Assembly: GCF_036178145.1 (NCBI RefSeq)
Contig: NZ_CP108067.1
Coordinates: 6,523,501 to 6,587,500, forward strand
Reading direction: 5' to 3'
Source: Streptomyces sp. NBC_00273
GTDB lineage: Bacteria; Actinomycetota; Actinomycetes; Streptomycetales; Streptomycetaceae
DNA length: 64,000 bases
The position numbers and the translations under genes are program-made. How positions within the stretch are numbered: the stretch's first letter is position 1; each line of letters opens with the position of its first letter. Below, in pieces: positions 8,493 to 18,016 of this stretch. Below the pieces are notes generated by a model, which was given only the letters and a program-made list of their open reading frames with translations, was not told where the DNA came from and ran no database searches.

Positions 8493-9818
8493 TCACCTTT
8501 CGGCGCGTCGGCCGCGCCGGGTGAGGCGTGCGTGAAGGGAACGGGCGGATGCGTCGGTGAGGCACGCGATCTGGTCGATGACCGCCCTCTTCCTGGCCTT
8601 GTCGTCCGGGGCCGCGTCGAAGATCGCCCGGAACTGCGGGTCCAGCCCCTCGGGGGCGCGGGCGCTCAGCGCCTCCGCGAGTTCGGCCAGGACGATGCGC
8701 TGGTCGGCGCGGATCCGTTCCTGCTCGTCGCGCTGCATCACGTAGAGGTCGGCGACCGCCTTGAGGACCGCGCACTCGTTGCGCGCCTCGCGCGGGATCA
8801 CCAGTTCGGCACCGTACCGGGTGAGGCGGCCGGAGCCGTACGCCTCACGGGTGGCTCCTTCGGCCGCCAGGCAGAACCGGCCGATCAGCTGGCTCGTCGC
8901 GTCCTTCAGCCGGGACTGGGCGACGGCCGAACCGTCGTACCCGTGCGGCCACCACTCCTGTTCCATCAGCCGGTCGAGGGCGGCCCGCAGCTCCTCGGGC
9001 GCGGTGTCGGCGGGGACGTACCGACCGATGGCCACCTGCCAGATCGCCGTGCGCTCGGGTTCGGCGTAGAGCATGTTGGGGTCGAGGTGGCCGGCGTGCA
9101 GGCCGTCCTCGAAGTCGTGGACCGAGTACGCGACGTCGTCCGCCCAGTCCATGACCTGGGCCTCGAAGCACTTGCGGTCCGCGGGTGCGCCGCGGCGCAG
9201 CCAGGCGAAGACCGGCAGGTCGTCCTCGTACGCGCCGAACTTCACCGAGTCGGGGTCGGTGGGGTGGTCCCCGCGCGCCCACGGGTACTTGGTGGCGGCG
9301 TCCAGGCAGGCCCGGGTGAGGTTGAGGCCGACGCTGACGAGCTCCCCGCTCGTCGGATCGGGCACGAACCGCTTGGGCTCCAGGCGGGTCAGCAGGCGCA
9401 GCGACTGGGCGTTGCCCTCGAAGCCGCCGCAGTCCTTGGCGAACTCGTTGAGCGCCTCCTCGCCGTTGTGGCCGAAGGGCGGGTGGCCCAGGTCGTGGGA
9501 GAGGCAGGCGGCTTCGACGAGGTCGGGGTCGCAGCCGAGCGCGGCGCCGAGCTCTCGTCCGACCTGGGCGCACTCCAGCGAGTGGGTCAGGCGGGTGCGG
9601 GGGCTCGCGTCCCAGTCGTAGGAGCGGCTGCCGGGGGTGACGACCTGGGTCTTCCCGGCGAGGCGGCGCAGCGCGGCCGAGTGCAGTACGCGGGCGCGGT
9701 CGCGCTGGAAGGCGGTCCGGCCGGGCCGTTTGTCGGGCTCGGCGGCCCAGCGTTCGGTGTCGGCCGTGTCGTAGCGGCCGCAGTGGTCGTCGGTGAGGGC
9801 GTGCGTGGTGCCTTCCAT
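8493..9818 (-). CDS. dgt: Deoxyguanosinetriphosphate triphosphohydrolase
   Basis: A 441-residue HD-domain phosphohydrolase that cleaves dGTP (or other dNTPs) to the nucleoside and triphosphate. Metal ligands are visible: His79 in RLTHSLE, then His108-Asp109 in [16 protein letters not shown]. It begins with the family's [20 protein letters not shown] segment. Length and motif order fit the dGTPase type 2 group found next to dnaG in actinobacteria. It lies 36 bp after the chelatase-like gene and 93 bp before the reductase gene, in one probable operon. The ATG at 9818 has no strong ribosome site. Confidence 0.95.
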   Translation of the reverse strand: MEGTTHALTDDHCGRYDTADTERWAAEPDKRPGRTAFQRDRARVLHSAALRRLAGKTQVVTPGSRSYDWDASPRTRLTHSLECAQVGRELGAALGCDPDLVEAACLSHDLGHPPFGHNGEEALNEFAKDCGGFEGNAQSLRLLTRLEPKRFVPDPTSGELVSVGLNLTRACLDAATKYPWARGDHPTDPDSVKFGAYEDDLPVFAWLRRGAPADRKCFEAQVMDWADDVAYSVHDFEDGLHAGHLDPNMLYAEPERTAIWQVAIGRYVPADTAPEELRAALDRLMEQEWWPHGYDGSAVAQSRLKDATSQLIGRFCLAAEGATREAYGSGRLTRYGAELVIPREARNECAVLKAVADLYVMQRDEQERIRADQRIVLAELAEALSARAPEGLDPQFRAIFDAAPDDKARKRAVIDQIACLTDASARSLHARLTRRGRRAER

Positions 9819-9854
9819 GGAGAGACGGTAACCGGAACAACTGACAAACCGGGA

Positions 9855-10589
9855 TCAGGCGGAGACGAGTTCCGGCCGCACCGGGTCGACACCCCCTACG
9901 GGCAGTGCGCGGGCCTCGTCGTACCGGTGCAGCAGCAGCCGGGCCAGCGCCGGGTGATCGCCCAGCGGGGCGGCGGCTGGGCCGGGCGCGGCCGCGGCGG
10001 CCTGGGTGGCGAACCGGCCGGGTGCGGCGAAGTACGAGGCCACGGCGATCCGGTGGTGACCGCGGGCGGCGAGGGCCCGGACCGCCTCGGGCGCGCTCGG
10101 CGCGGCGGCGGAGGCGTAGGCGGGGGTCACCGGGACGCCGCCGAGGCGTTCGCGGAGCAGGGCGGCGGTGCGGCGGGTGTCGGCCGCCGAGTCGGGGTCG
10201 CGGGAACCGGCGGCGGCCAGCACGACGGCCGAACCGGGGGTCGGGGTCCAGCCGGTCTCCAGGAGCCGCTCGTACAGGGCCTCGACGAGCAGCGGGTGCG
10301 GGCCCAGCGGGGCGGCGACGCGGGTGAGCAGGTGGCCGGCCCGGGCGGCGGCCGCGGGGAGGTCGCGCTTGACGTGGTACCCGCGGCCGAGCAGCAGCGG
10401 GACGAGCACGGCCGAGCCGGACAGCCCGTCGAGGGTGTCGTCGAGCAGCGGCTCGTTCAGCTCGACGTGGCCGAGCCGGACGTCGAGCCGGGGGCGGAGT
10501 TCGCGGACCCGTTCGAGGAGGGCGAGGGCGGTGTGCAGGGCGCGCGGGTCACGACTGCCGTGGGCCACGGCGACGAGGGTGGGCTGCAT
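9855..10589 (-). CDS. Sirohydrochlorin chelatase / CbiX-like protein
   Basis: A 244-residue protein of two chelatase half-domains. It starts VAVAHGSRDPRAL, with the metal-binding His9, and has GHVELNEPLLDDTL and a second domain with VVLAAAGSRDPDS and IAVASYFAAPG. CbiX/SirB enzymes insert iron or cobalt into sirohydrochlorin. Sirohaem is the cofactor of nitrite and sulfite reductases, which suits the nitrate-assimilation genes in this window, although this copy sits in the dgt-dnaG run. The second domain lacks an obvious catalytic histidine pair, so the activity is a family-level inference. ATG 10589 was chosen at the onset of similarity. Confidence 0.8.
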   Translation of the reverse strand: MQPTLVAVAHGSRDPRALHTALALLERVRELRPRLDVRLGHVELNEPLLDDTLDGLSGSAVLVPLLLGRGYHVKRDLPAAAARAGHLLTRVAAPLGPHPLLVEALYERLLETGWTPTPGSAVVLAAAGSRDPDSAADTRRTAALLRERLGGVPVTPAYASAAAPSAPEAVRALAARGHHRIAVASYFAAPGRFATQAAAAAPGPAAAPLGDHPALARLLLHRYDEARALPVGGVDPVRPELVSA

Positions 10590-10717
10590 GGGCGGACTCC
10601 GGGTCGGCGCAGGCCGCTGAGCTGGGTGCCCAGCTGGAGGGTGATGTGGCCGAGCAGCTCGGCCGTGCTGTCGAAGGGGAGGGCGGGAAACTCGGGAGGG
10701 TGCACCGACTCCGTCAT
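10457..10717 (-). CDS. Small ORF with a strong ribosome site, overlapping the chelatase gene
   Basis: An 86-codon frame starts at ATG 10717, preceded by GGAGG at ideal spacing. The first 40 residues look protein-like (FPALPFDSTAELLGHITLQL). The last 45 overlap the start of the chelatase gene in another frame and are a low-complexity Ser/Pro tail. It could be a translation-coupling leader, a short protein, or the remnant of an N-terminal extension lost by frameshift. No family was recognised. Confidence 0.35.
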   Translation of the reverse strand: MTESVHPPEFPALPFDSTAELLGHITLQLGTQLSGLRRPGVRPCSPPSSPWPTAVVTRAPCTPPSPSSNGSANSAPGSTSGSATSS

Positions 10718-10923
10718 GAACCGATCCTCCGCGCCGGAGGTTGCCGGTGCGTTGCGCGGGGATGACGGGTCTTTGCCGTGTGCTCACAGGGCGGCCGGCG
10801 CGGCTGTTCGGAGCCGGCCCGGCCGGCGGCGTACCTGCCGGAGGTCGGGGTCCGGGCGAACCGCGCGGCCCCGGTACGCGTCCTGACCAGCGGACGAGCA
10901 GCCGAGACACCAGGGGATGGATG

Positions 10924-11631
10924 ATGCGCCGACCGCGCCTGCCGAGAGTCGAGTGGAGCCGGGCGGTGGCGGCGCTGCGCAGCGTACGGGCCCGGCGGCG
11001 GGCGGTGCAGGCCGTCATGGCGGGCTGCGTGCTGGCGCTGCTGCCCTCGGCCTGGATGCACGCGGTGGCCGCCGACCGGCTGCGGACCACGGCCGACGCG
11101 CCCTCCGCCGAGGTGGCCGTGGTCTTCGGCGCGGGCCTGCTGGGGAGCCGGCCCACGCCCTACCTGGCCGACCGGCTCGACGCCGCCGCCGAGCTGTACC
11201 GCACCGGCAAGGTCAAGGTCGTCCTCGTCACCGGGGACAACGGCCGGCACGACTACGACGAGCCCGACGCGATGCGCAGGTACCTCACCGCGCACGGCGT
11301 GCCGGACGGGCGGATCGTCAGTGACTACGCGGGCTTCGACACCTGGGACTCCTGCGTGCGGGCCAAGGAGATCTTCGGCGTGGAGCGGGCCGTGCTGGTC
11401 ACCCAGGGCTTCCACATCCGCCGGGCCGTCGCGCTGTGCCAGGCGGCGGGCCTGGAGTCGTACGGCGTCGGGGTCGCCGACGTGCACGACGCCACCTGGT
11501 ACTACGGCGAGACCCGTGAGGTCTTCGCGGCGGGCAAGGCCGCGCTGGACGCCGCCTTCAAGCCCGCACCGCGCTTCTTGGGGCCGAAGGAGGAGGGGGT
11601 GTCGCGGGCCCTGGCCGCTCTGGCAGACTGA
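10924..11631 (+). CDS. YdcF/SanA/ElyC-family DUF218 membrane protein
   Basis: A 235-residue protein with one N-terminal membrane helix (AVMAGCVLALLPSAWMHAVA) and a DUF218 domain. Family motifs are VAVVFGAGLL, YLADRLDAAAELY, KVVLVTGDN, FDTWDSCVRAKEIFG and AVLVTQGFHIRRAV. Members such as E. coli SanA and ElyC affect envelope barrier function, but their chemistry is not settled. The start is ATG 10924, with AGGGG seven bases upstream; ATG 10921 is also possible. It is divergent from the chelatase run. Confidence 0.88.
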   Translation: MRRPRLPRVEWSRAVAALRSVRARRRAVQAVMAGCVLALLPSAWMHAVAADRLRTTADAPSAEVAVVFGAGLLGSRPTPYLADRLDAAAELYRTGKVKVVLVTGDNGRHDYDEPDAMRRYLTAHGVPDGRIVSDYAGFDTWDSCVRAKEIFGVERAVLVTQGFHIRRAVALCQAAGLESYGVGVADVHDATWYYGETREVFAAGKAALDAAFKPAPRFLGPKEEGVSRALAALAD

Positions 11632-11641
11632 CGACCCCGCG

Positions 11642-12471
<830 letters not shown>

Positions 12472-12532
12472 CCCGCCCCGCGCCCCCGGCGGGACGGCCA
12501 CGAATTCGCGTGCCGTCGGAGGGGCGCCGGAC

Positions 12533-12538
12533 TACGGT
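12533..12538 (+). promoter_or_regulatory. Probable -10 element (leaderless) of the repeat-start gene
   Basis: TACGGT lies six bases before GTG 12545, and GTGCCG lies 17 bases further upstream. The spacing fits a sigma-70-type promoter with transcription starting at the first of four repeated GTG codons. Confidence 0.4.
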
Positions 12539-12544
12539 CTGCCC

Positions 12545-12604
12545 GTGGATCAGGACGCCGTGGATCAGGACGCCGTGGAACGGGACGCCGTGGATCAGGA
12601 CGGC
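12545..12604 (+). repeat. Four 15-bp tandem repeats at a gene start
   Basis: GTGGATCAGGACGCC occurs twice exactly, then with a changed middle (GTGGAACGGGACGCC), then as GTGGATCAGGACGGC. Unit length is a multiple of three, so copy-number change would keep the frame and only lengthen or shorten the N-terminus. Confidence 0.85.
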
Positions 12605-12949
12605 CCCCTCGTGCGCGACGTCTTCCCCGACCTGACGGCGCAGCTCATGCGGCTGCTGGAGGCGGAAGGCGAGCACTGGCTCGCCGTCTGCGCCTACGAC
12701 CTCCGCCTCCTGGAGGAGTGCGACTGCCGCAACGACTTCTGCCAGAGCTTCCGCACCCACCGGCATCCGCCCGGCACGCCGTACGGTCCCGGCCACCGCA
12801 CGGTCCCCCTCGACCCGGGCAACGGGTTCCTGAACCTGGACGTCGTCGACGGCCGGATCGTGTACGTCGAGCTCGTCGACCGTCCCCCGCTGCGCCGGGC
12901 CTCACCGCAGCCGCCCGGCGGCGCTGAGGCGGAGCACCCGGACTCGTAA
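12545..12949 (+). CDS. Hypothetical protein with a repeated N-terminus and Cys cluster
   Basis: A 134-residue protein of unrecognised family. The first 20 residues are four copies of a five-residue unit (VDQDA, VDQDA, VERDA, VDQDG), each beginning with a GTG that could itself start translation. The core is compact, with a cysteine cluster in LEECDCRNDFCQSF that could bind metal, and ends in a Pro-rich tail. I chose the first GTG because a -10 element lies six bases upstream and no Shine-Dalgarno sequence is present. The stop codon overlaps a GTAAC half-site of the GlnR-like element in front of the nitrate reductase gene. Confidence 0.7.
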   Translation: MDQDAVDQDAVERDAVDQDGPLVRDVFPDLTAQLMRLLEAEGEHWLAVCAYDLRLLEECDCRNDFCQSFRTHRHPPGTPYGPGHRTVPLDPGNGFLNLDVVDGRIVYVELVDRPPLRRASPQPPGGAEAEHPDS

Positions 12950-12983
12950 CGCGCAGTGGCGGCCGGCGTAACACCGGCGACCC
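12946..12983 (+). promoter_or_regulatory. Candidate GlnR-binding site upstream of the nitrate reductase gene
   Basis: GTAAC occurs at 12946-12950 and again at 12968-12972, exactly 22 bp apart. The intervening positions are TGGCG (12957-12961), and GACCC follows at 12979-12983. This keeps the 11-bp period of gTnAc-n6-GaAAc, but the GaAAc half-sites are poor. It ends 12 bp before the ATG, which is close for an activator site. Confidence 0.35.
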
Positions 12984-12995
12984 ACGCTGGACCGC

Positions 12996-15098
12996 ATGCA
13001 CACCTCGGACGCCGCCACCGACACGCACTGCCCGTACTGCGCCCTGCAGTGCGGGATGAGGCTGCGCCCCGAACCGGGCGGCGCCGCCGTGGCGGTGGAG
13101 GAGCGGGCCGACTTCCCCGTCAACCGGGGCGCGCTGTGCGGCAAGGGCCGCACCGCGCCCGCCGTGCTCTCCTCCCGGGTGCGCCTGACCGAGCCGCTCG
13201 TCCGCACCCACGCCGGGCGGCTGGAGCCGGCCACCTGGGAGGAGGCCCTCGACACCGTTGCCGAGGGCCTCGCCCGCACCGGCCGCACGTACGGCCCCGA
13301 CGCCGTCGGGGTCTTCGGAGGCGGCGGGCTCACCAACGAGAAGGCCTACGCGCTCGGCAAGTTCGCCCGCGTCGCCCTGCGCACCTCGCAGATCGACTAC
13401 AACGGCCGCTTCTGCATGTCCTCGGCCGCCGCCGCCCACCAGCGGGCCTTCGGGCTCGACCGCGGGCTGCCCTTCCCGCTGGCGGACGTCCCGCGCACCG
13501 GCTGCGTGATCCTCGTCGGCTCGAACCTGGCGGAGACCATGCCGCCCGCCCTGCGTTACCTCACCGAGCTCAAGGCGAACGGCGGCACGCTGATCGTCAT
13601 CGACCCGCGCCGCACCCGCACCGCCGAACAGGCCGACCTGCACCTCGCCCCGCGCCCCGGCACCGACCTGGCCCTCGCGCTCGGCCTGCTGCACCTGATC
13701 GTCGCCGAGGGCCGGACCGACGAGGAGTTCATCGCCGCCCGCACCACCGGCTGGCAGGAGGCCCGGGCCGCCGCGATGGCCCACTGGCCGGAGCTGGTGG
13801 AGCGCATCACCGGGATACCGGTCCCCAGGCTCCGCGAGGCCGTGGCGATGTTCTGCGCCCCGGAATCCGCCATGGTCCTCACCGCCCGGGGCCCCGAGCA
13901 GCAGTCCAAGGGCACCGACACCGTCGGCGCCTGGATCAACCTGTGCCTGGCCACCGGCCGGGCCGGCCGACCGCTGTCCGGCTACGGCTGCCTCACCGGG
14001 CAGGGCAACGGCCAGGGCGGCCGCGAGCACGGGCAGAAGGCCGACCAGCTCCCCGGCTACCGCAAGCTCACCGACCCGGCGGCCCGCGCCCACGTCGCAG
14101 GCGTCTGGGGCGTCGACCCCGACAGCCTCCCCGGCCCGGGCCGCAGCGCCTACGAACTCCTCGACGCCCTCGGTACGGACGTGAAGGCCCTGCTCCTGAT
14201 GGGCTCGAACCCGGTGGTGTCCGCCCCCCGCGCCGCCCACGTCGAGGAGCGCATCCGCTCCCTGGACTTCCTCGCGGTCGCCGACGTCGTCCTCTCCGAG
14301 ACCGCGGCCCTCGCGGACGTGGTCCTCCCGGTCACCCAGTGGGCGGAGGAGACCGGCACCACCACCAACCTGGAGGGCCGCGTCCTGCTGCGCCGCCGGG
14401 CGCTGACCCCGCCGCCGGGGGTCCGCAGCGACCTGGACGTCCTGCACGGACTCGCCGCCCGCCTGGGCGTCGAGAAGGGCTTCCCCACCGAGCCGGAGGA
14501 GGTCTTCGAGGAACTGCGCCGCGCCTCGGCCGGCGGCCCCGCGGACTACTCGGGCATCACCTACGCCCGGATCGAGGCCGAACAGGGCGTCTTCTGGCCC
14601 TGCCCCGAGGGCCCCGAAGGCTCCGAAGGCCCCGGGGGATCCCCGGGCACCGAGCGACTCTTCCTGGACCGCTTCGCCACCGACGACGGCCGGGCCCGCT
14701 TCGTCCCCGTCTCCCACCGGGACGCCGCCGAGGTTCCCGACGCGGACTACCCGCTGCTGCTCACCACCGGCCGGGTCGTCGCCCAGTACCAGTCCGGAGC
14801 CCAGACCCGCCGGGTGGACGAGCTCAACGCGGCGGCCCCCGGCCCCTTCGTGGAACTCCACCCGCGGCTGGCCGCCCGGATCGGCGCGGTCGACGGCAGC
14901 CCCCTCGCCGTGACCTCCCGCCGCGGCCGGGCCGTCGCCCCGGCCCGCATCACCGACACCATCCGGGCGGACACGGTCTTCATGCCGTTCCACTGGCCGG
15001 GCGAGGGCCGTGCCAACACCCTCACCAACCCGGCCCTGGACCCCACCTCCCGCATGCCGGAGTTCAAGGTCTGCGCGGTCCGCGTCGAGCCGGCCTAG
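12996..15098 (+). CDS. nasA: Assimilatory nitrate reductase, molybdopterin-dependent
   Basis: A 700-residue molybdo-bis-MGD enzyme of the NasA/NarB group that reduces nitrate to nitrite in the cytoplasm. An N-terminal 4Fe-4S site is formed by Cys12, Cys15, Cys19 and Cys48 (HCPYCALQCG, GALCGKG). The probable molybdenum ligand is Cys140 in YNGRFCMSSA. Later motifs include VGSNLAETMP, LTARGPEQQSKG, LTGQGNGQGGREHG, LLMGSNP and FMPFHWPGEG. There is no C-terminal BFD [2Fe-2S] domain, so electrons must come from a separate reductase. It ends 35 bp inside the convergent nucleotidyltransferase gene. A GlnR-like element lies just upstream. Confidence 0.92.
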   Translation: MHTSDAATDTHCPYCALQCGMRLRPEPGGAAVAVEERADFPVNRGALCGKGRTAPAVLSSRVRLTEPLVRTHAGRLEPATWEEALDTVAEGLARTGRTYGPDAVGVFGGGGLTNEKAYALGKFARVALRTSQIDYNGRFCMSSAAAAHQRAFGLDRGLPFPLADVPRTGCVILVGSNLAETMPPALRYLTELKANGGTLIVIDPRRTRTAEQADLHLAPRPGTDLALALGLLHLIVAEGRTDEEFIAARTTGWQEARAAAMAHWPELVERITGIPVPRLREAVAMFCAPESAMVLTARGPEQQSKGTDTVGAWINLCLATGRAGRPLSGYGCLTGQGNGQGGREHGQKADQLPGYRKLTDPAARAHVAGVWGVDPDSLPGPGRSAYELLDALGTDVKALLLMGSNPVVSAPRAAHVEERIRSLDFLAVADVVLSETAALADVVLPVTQWAEETGTTTNLEGRVLLRRRALTPPPGVRSDLDVLHGLAARLGVEKGFPTEPEEVFEELRRASAGGPADYSGITYARIEAEQGVFWPCPEGPEGSEGPGGSPGTERLFLDRFATDDGRARFVPVSHRDAAEVPDADYPLLLTTGRVVAQYQSGAQTRRVDELNAAAPGPFVELHPRLAARIGAVDGSPLAVTSRRGRAVAPARITDTIRADTVFMPFHWPGEGRANTLTNPALDPTSRMPEFKVCAVRVEPA

Positions 15099-16128
15099 GG
15101 TTCTCGGGGGCCTCCGCGAAGGTCGGGGCCAGGACCGCCACCAGCCGGGCGAGGAAGGCTTCGTCCCCCGGGGCGGCCAGCTCCGGGTACTCCGCCTCGA
15201 AGTGCTCCCACTCGGCGCCCACGTAGCCCTCGGGGGCGATGTGCACGATGTCCAGCAGCTCCACGTCCCGGTTCGGCTGCGGGGCCTCGCCCGCCTGCCG
15301 GAACACCTCCTGGAGCAGGGCGTTCGGCAGCCGGTGCCGTTCGGCGAGCAGGACCGCGTCGTACAGGTCCTTGCCCTGCGGGTGCCGGTCGCTGATGAGC
15401 CACAGCACCTTCCAGGCCAGCGACAGCGCCGGAGTCGCGGCGAGGACCACCGCCCCGCAGGCGAGTTCGGCCGGCTCCGGCGGGACCGGGAGAGGCTCGT
15501 TGAAGACGAAGTCCAACTGGACCTGCCCGTCCGGCAGGCCGGGCACGGACCACGGCAGCACCATGCGCCGCCCCGGCACCCGGTCGTACGTCCAGATGTC
15601 CTCCGATACCGCCCCCGAGGCCTTGATCCCGGCCCGCCCGTCGGCCGCCGCCGCGATGCCGTCCAGCATCCGGCCGGTCCGGCCGTCCTCCATCCGCCAC
15701 GTCTCGGGGACCACCACGAAGTCCAGGTCGCCGGGCTCCCGGGCCCGGTCTCCGAACCAGTCGGCGAGCAGCACGCTGCCCCGCAGCACCAGCGAGCCCG
15801 CCCACTCGGACTCCGAGACCGCCAGCAGGACCGCGTCCATCGCCGCCCGCCGCGCCCGCACCCAGGCGACGGTTCGCTCCGGAGCGTCGAAGACCGGGTC
15901 ACCGGCCCGGTAGCCCTGGAAGTTGTGCCGCAGCGACGGGTCGAAGACCGCCCGCTGACGTACGTCGTCCCCGACGACCGGACGCAGCGTCCGCGGCAGG
16001 TGCCGGGCCGCACGCGTCTCCTCGTCCAGGGGCTCGCTCGGCAGGTGCGTGCTGTCCATGCCGAACTGCCGCCACGAACCCGTCGCGCATCCTCCCGGCA
16101 GGTCCCGGACCTCCCGCTCCCCGGTCAT
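15064..16128 (-). CDS. Nucleotidyltransferase of the AbiEii/AbiGii type
   Basis: A 354-residue protein with an MNT-fold signature: [15 protein letters not shown], then DLDFVVVPE, where the two Asp residues (DLD) are the expected metal ligands. A third acidic strand, QLDFVFNEP, follows, then a helical part ([15 protein letters not shown]) typical of AbiEii-like enzymes. AbiEii proteins act as toxins in some phage-defence systems; others of this fold have housekeeping or unknown roles. The start ATG overlaps the stop of the gene at 16125-16742 as ATGA, so the two are translationally coupled. Its 3' end overlaps the nitrate reductase gene antisense by 35 bp. Confidence 0.8.
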   Translation of the reverse strand: MTGEREVRDLPGGCATGSWRQFGMDSTHLPSEPLDEETRAARHLPRTLRPVVGDDVRQRAVFDPSLRHNFQGYRAGDPVFDAPERTVAWVRARRAAMDAVLLAVSESEWAGSLVLRGSVLLADWFGDRAREPGDLDFVVVPETWRMEDGRTGRMLDGIAAAADGRAGIKASGAVSEDIWTYDRVPGRRMVLPWSVPGLPDGQVQLDFVFNEPLPVPPEPAELACGAVVLAATPALSLAWKVLWLISDRHPQGKDLYDAVLLAERHRLPNALLQEVFRQAGEAPQPNRDVELLDIVHIAPEGYVGAEWEHFEAEYPELAAPGDEAFLARLVAVLAPTFAEAPENPRPARRGPRRP

Positions 16129-16742
16129 GCCGTCACCCCTTCGCCGATCCACCCGTCGTCCACCGACAGGTCGCTGTCGTACAGCACGAACTCCCGCTCC
16201 TGCGAACGGATCCCGTACCCGGCCGCGCCGAGGGCGGCGACCAGCGCGTCGCAGGCCGCCCCCGCCTGCGCCGCCGTGCCGCGCCACCGCTGGGTCACGA
16301 ACCGCTCGTGCGCGCCGGCGGCCAGGACCCGGCGGGCGTTCCAGGACAGGTGCGCCCCGTGCGGGACGACCAGGTCCTCCAGGGCCGCGCGGTCGAAGTC
16401 CGCGGGCAGCCGCAGCTTCAGATGGTGCTCGAAGTAGCCGCCGCCCGGGCCGGGGGAGTCCGTGGTCCACGGGACCGTCTCCACCTTGACCCGGACCGGG
16501 TCGAAGCCGGCCGCCCGCAGCCTCGGCACCAGCCGCTCGTGGCCCGTGCGGTCCGGCAGGGTCAACATCGGCTGGGACACCATCCGGCCGCGGGCCAGCA
16601 GGATGTGCGTGACCTTCAACTCCCGTGCCCCGGCCCACGCGTCGAGGCGCGCCAGCTCGGCCGCGTCCGCGCAGCGCACCGTCACGTGGGTTTCGTACTC
16701 CGCCATGAAGTCGATCATCTCGGACATGCGTCCGATCCGCAT
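16125..16742 (-). CDS. Hypothetical protein coupled to the nucleotidyltransferase
   Basis: About 205 residues. The sequence begins [18 protein letters not shown] and continues with [10 protein letters not shown] and [11 protein letters not shown]; two beta-alpha-beta halves suggest a duplicated ferredoxin-like or 2H/LigT-like fold. It has no antitoxin DNA-binding motif that I can see. The stop overlaps the next gene's ATG by four bases, so the pair works together. In-frame starts exist at 16742, 16727, 16718 and 16706, none with a strong ribosome site; the longest is given. It is divergent from the sigma factor gene. Confidence 0.75.
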   Translation of the reverse strand: MRIGRMSEMIDFMAEYETHVTVRCADAAELARLDAWAGARELKVTHILLARGRMVSQPMLTLPDRTGHERLVPRLRAAGFDPVRVKVETVPWTTDSPGPGGGYFEHHLKLRLPADFDRAALEDLVVPHGAHLSWNARRVLAAGAHERFVTQRWRGTAAQAGAACDALVAALGAAGYGIRSQEREFVLYDSDLSVDDGWIGEGVTA

Positions 16743-16880
16743 CGGGGTTCCCGCCGGGGGGTAACCATCCGGTCACGCACCGGACTCAGAAAGTGCTCGC
16801 ACGCCCCTCGTGGCCACGATGTGTCGTACCCCACACTGAGGTTCGGTGCCCCCGTCCTCGGAGCCCTGGAGGTCGCCCCC

Positions 16881-17933
16881 GTGCAGACCCGGACCCTGAC
16901 CGTGAACGTGAGCGAGTCCTCGGAGGCCAAGGCCGTGGACGAAGAGCCCGAGGTACTGGAGCTGATCGAGCCGGTGCCCGTGCCGCGCAGGCGCAGCAGT
17001 GGCGACAGCGGAGGCGGAGCGGGCCCGTCCGCGGACCTGTTCCGCCAGTACCTCCGCGAGATAGGCAGGATCCCGCTGCTCACCGCCGCCGAGGAGGTGG
17101 ACCTCGCGCGCCGCGTCGAAGCCGGCCTGTTCGCCGAGGAGAAACTCGGCAACACCCCCGACCTCGACTCCCAGCTCGCCCTCGACCTCGACAAGCTCGT
17201 CGTCATGGGGCGGATGGCCAAACGCCGGCTCATCGAGTCGAACCTGCGGCTCGTCGTCTCCGTCGCCAAGCGGTACGTGGGCCGCGGACTCACCATGCTC
17301 GACCTCGTGCAGGAGGGGAACCTCGGGCTGATCCGCGCCGTCGAGAAGTTCGACTACGCCCGCGGGTACAAGTTCTCCACCTACGCCACCTGGTGGATCC
17401 GCCAGGCGATGTCACGGGCCCTCGCCGACCAGGCCCGGACCATCCGGGTGCCCGTCCACGTCGTCGAACTGATCAACCGGGTCGTCCGCGTACAGCGCCG
17501 GATGCTCCAGGAACGCGGGTACGAGCCCACGGCCGAAGAGGTGGCCGCCCACCTGGAGTTGACCCCCGAGCGGGTCCTGGAGGTGCTCCGCCTCGCCCAG
17601 GAACCGGTCTCCCTGCACGCCCCGGTGGGCGAGGAGGACGACGTCGCGCTCGGCGACCTCATCGAGGACGGGGACGCCGCCTCGCCCGTGGAATCGGCCG
17701 CCTTCTTCCTGCTGCGCGAGCACCTGGAAGCCGTCCTGTCGACGCTCGGCGAGCGCGAGCGCAAGGTCGTCCAGCTGCGGTACGGCCTCGCCGACGGGCG
17801 GCCCCGCACCCTGGAGGAGATCGGACGGATCTTCGGCGTGACGCGCGAGCGGATCCGGCAGATCGAGTCCAAGACCCTCAACAAGCTGCGCGACCACGCC
17901 TTCGCCGACCAGCTCCGCGGCTACCTGGACTGA
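16881..17933 (+). CDS. hrdA: RNA polymerase sigma factor of the RpoD family (HrdA-like)
   Basis: A 350-residue group 1/2 sigma factor. Region 1.2 is [19 protein letters not shown]. Regions 2.1-2.4 include [38 protein letters not shown] and [11 protein letters not shown]. Region 4.2 is [19 protein letters not shown]. The short acidic N-terminus lacks the long extension of the principal factor HrdB, so this is one of the HrdA/C/D paralogues. Its location beside an ABC exporter pair and xylulokinase matches my memory of the hrdA locus, which is why I use that symbol. The start is GTG 16881, with GGAGG eight bases upstream. A terminator follows. Confidence 0.85.
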   Translation: MQTRTLTVNVSESSEAKAVDEEPEVLELIEPVPVPRRRSSGDSGGGAGPSADLFRQYLREIGRIPLLTAAEEVDLARRVEAGLFAEEKLGNTPDLDSQLALDLDKLVVMGRMAKRRLIESNLRLVVSVAKRYVGRGLTMLDLVQEGNLGLIRAVEKFDYARGYKFSTYATWWIRQAMSRALADQARTIRVPVHVVELINRVVRVQRRMLQERGYEPTAEEVAAHLELTPERVLEVLRLAQEPVSLHAPVGEEDDVALGDLIEDGDAASPVESAAFFLLREHLEAVLSTLGERERKVVQLRYGLADGRPRTLEEIGRIFGVTRERIRQIESKTLNKLRDHAFADQLRGYLD

Positions 17934-17948
17934 CGGACCAACGGAAAG

Positions 17949-17972
17949 GGGGGCGCCCCGCCAGGCGCCCCC
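17949..17972 (+). terminator. Terminator hairpin after the sigma factor gene
   Basis: GGGGGCGCC (17949-17957) pairs with GGCGCCCCC (17964-17972) around a six-base loop, 15 bp after the sigma factor stop. There is no T-run, as is common in streptomycetes. Confidence 0.75.
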
Positions 17973-18016
17973 ACCCGTTGCCCCGGCTACGGCCGCGGCG
18001 CCGGCTCCAACTACGG

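Noticed and set aside
12645..16013. Very long open frame (over 1100 codons) on the minus strand across the nitrate reductase gene
   Set aside because: It is Arg/Gly/Pro/Ser-rich without motifs and lies antisense to a well-supported enzyme; such shadow frames are normal in very GC-rich DNA. Only the coupled pair at 15064-16742 is supported on this strand.
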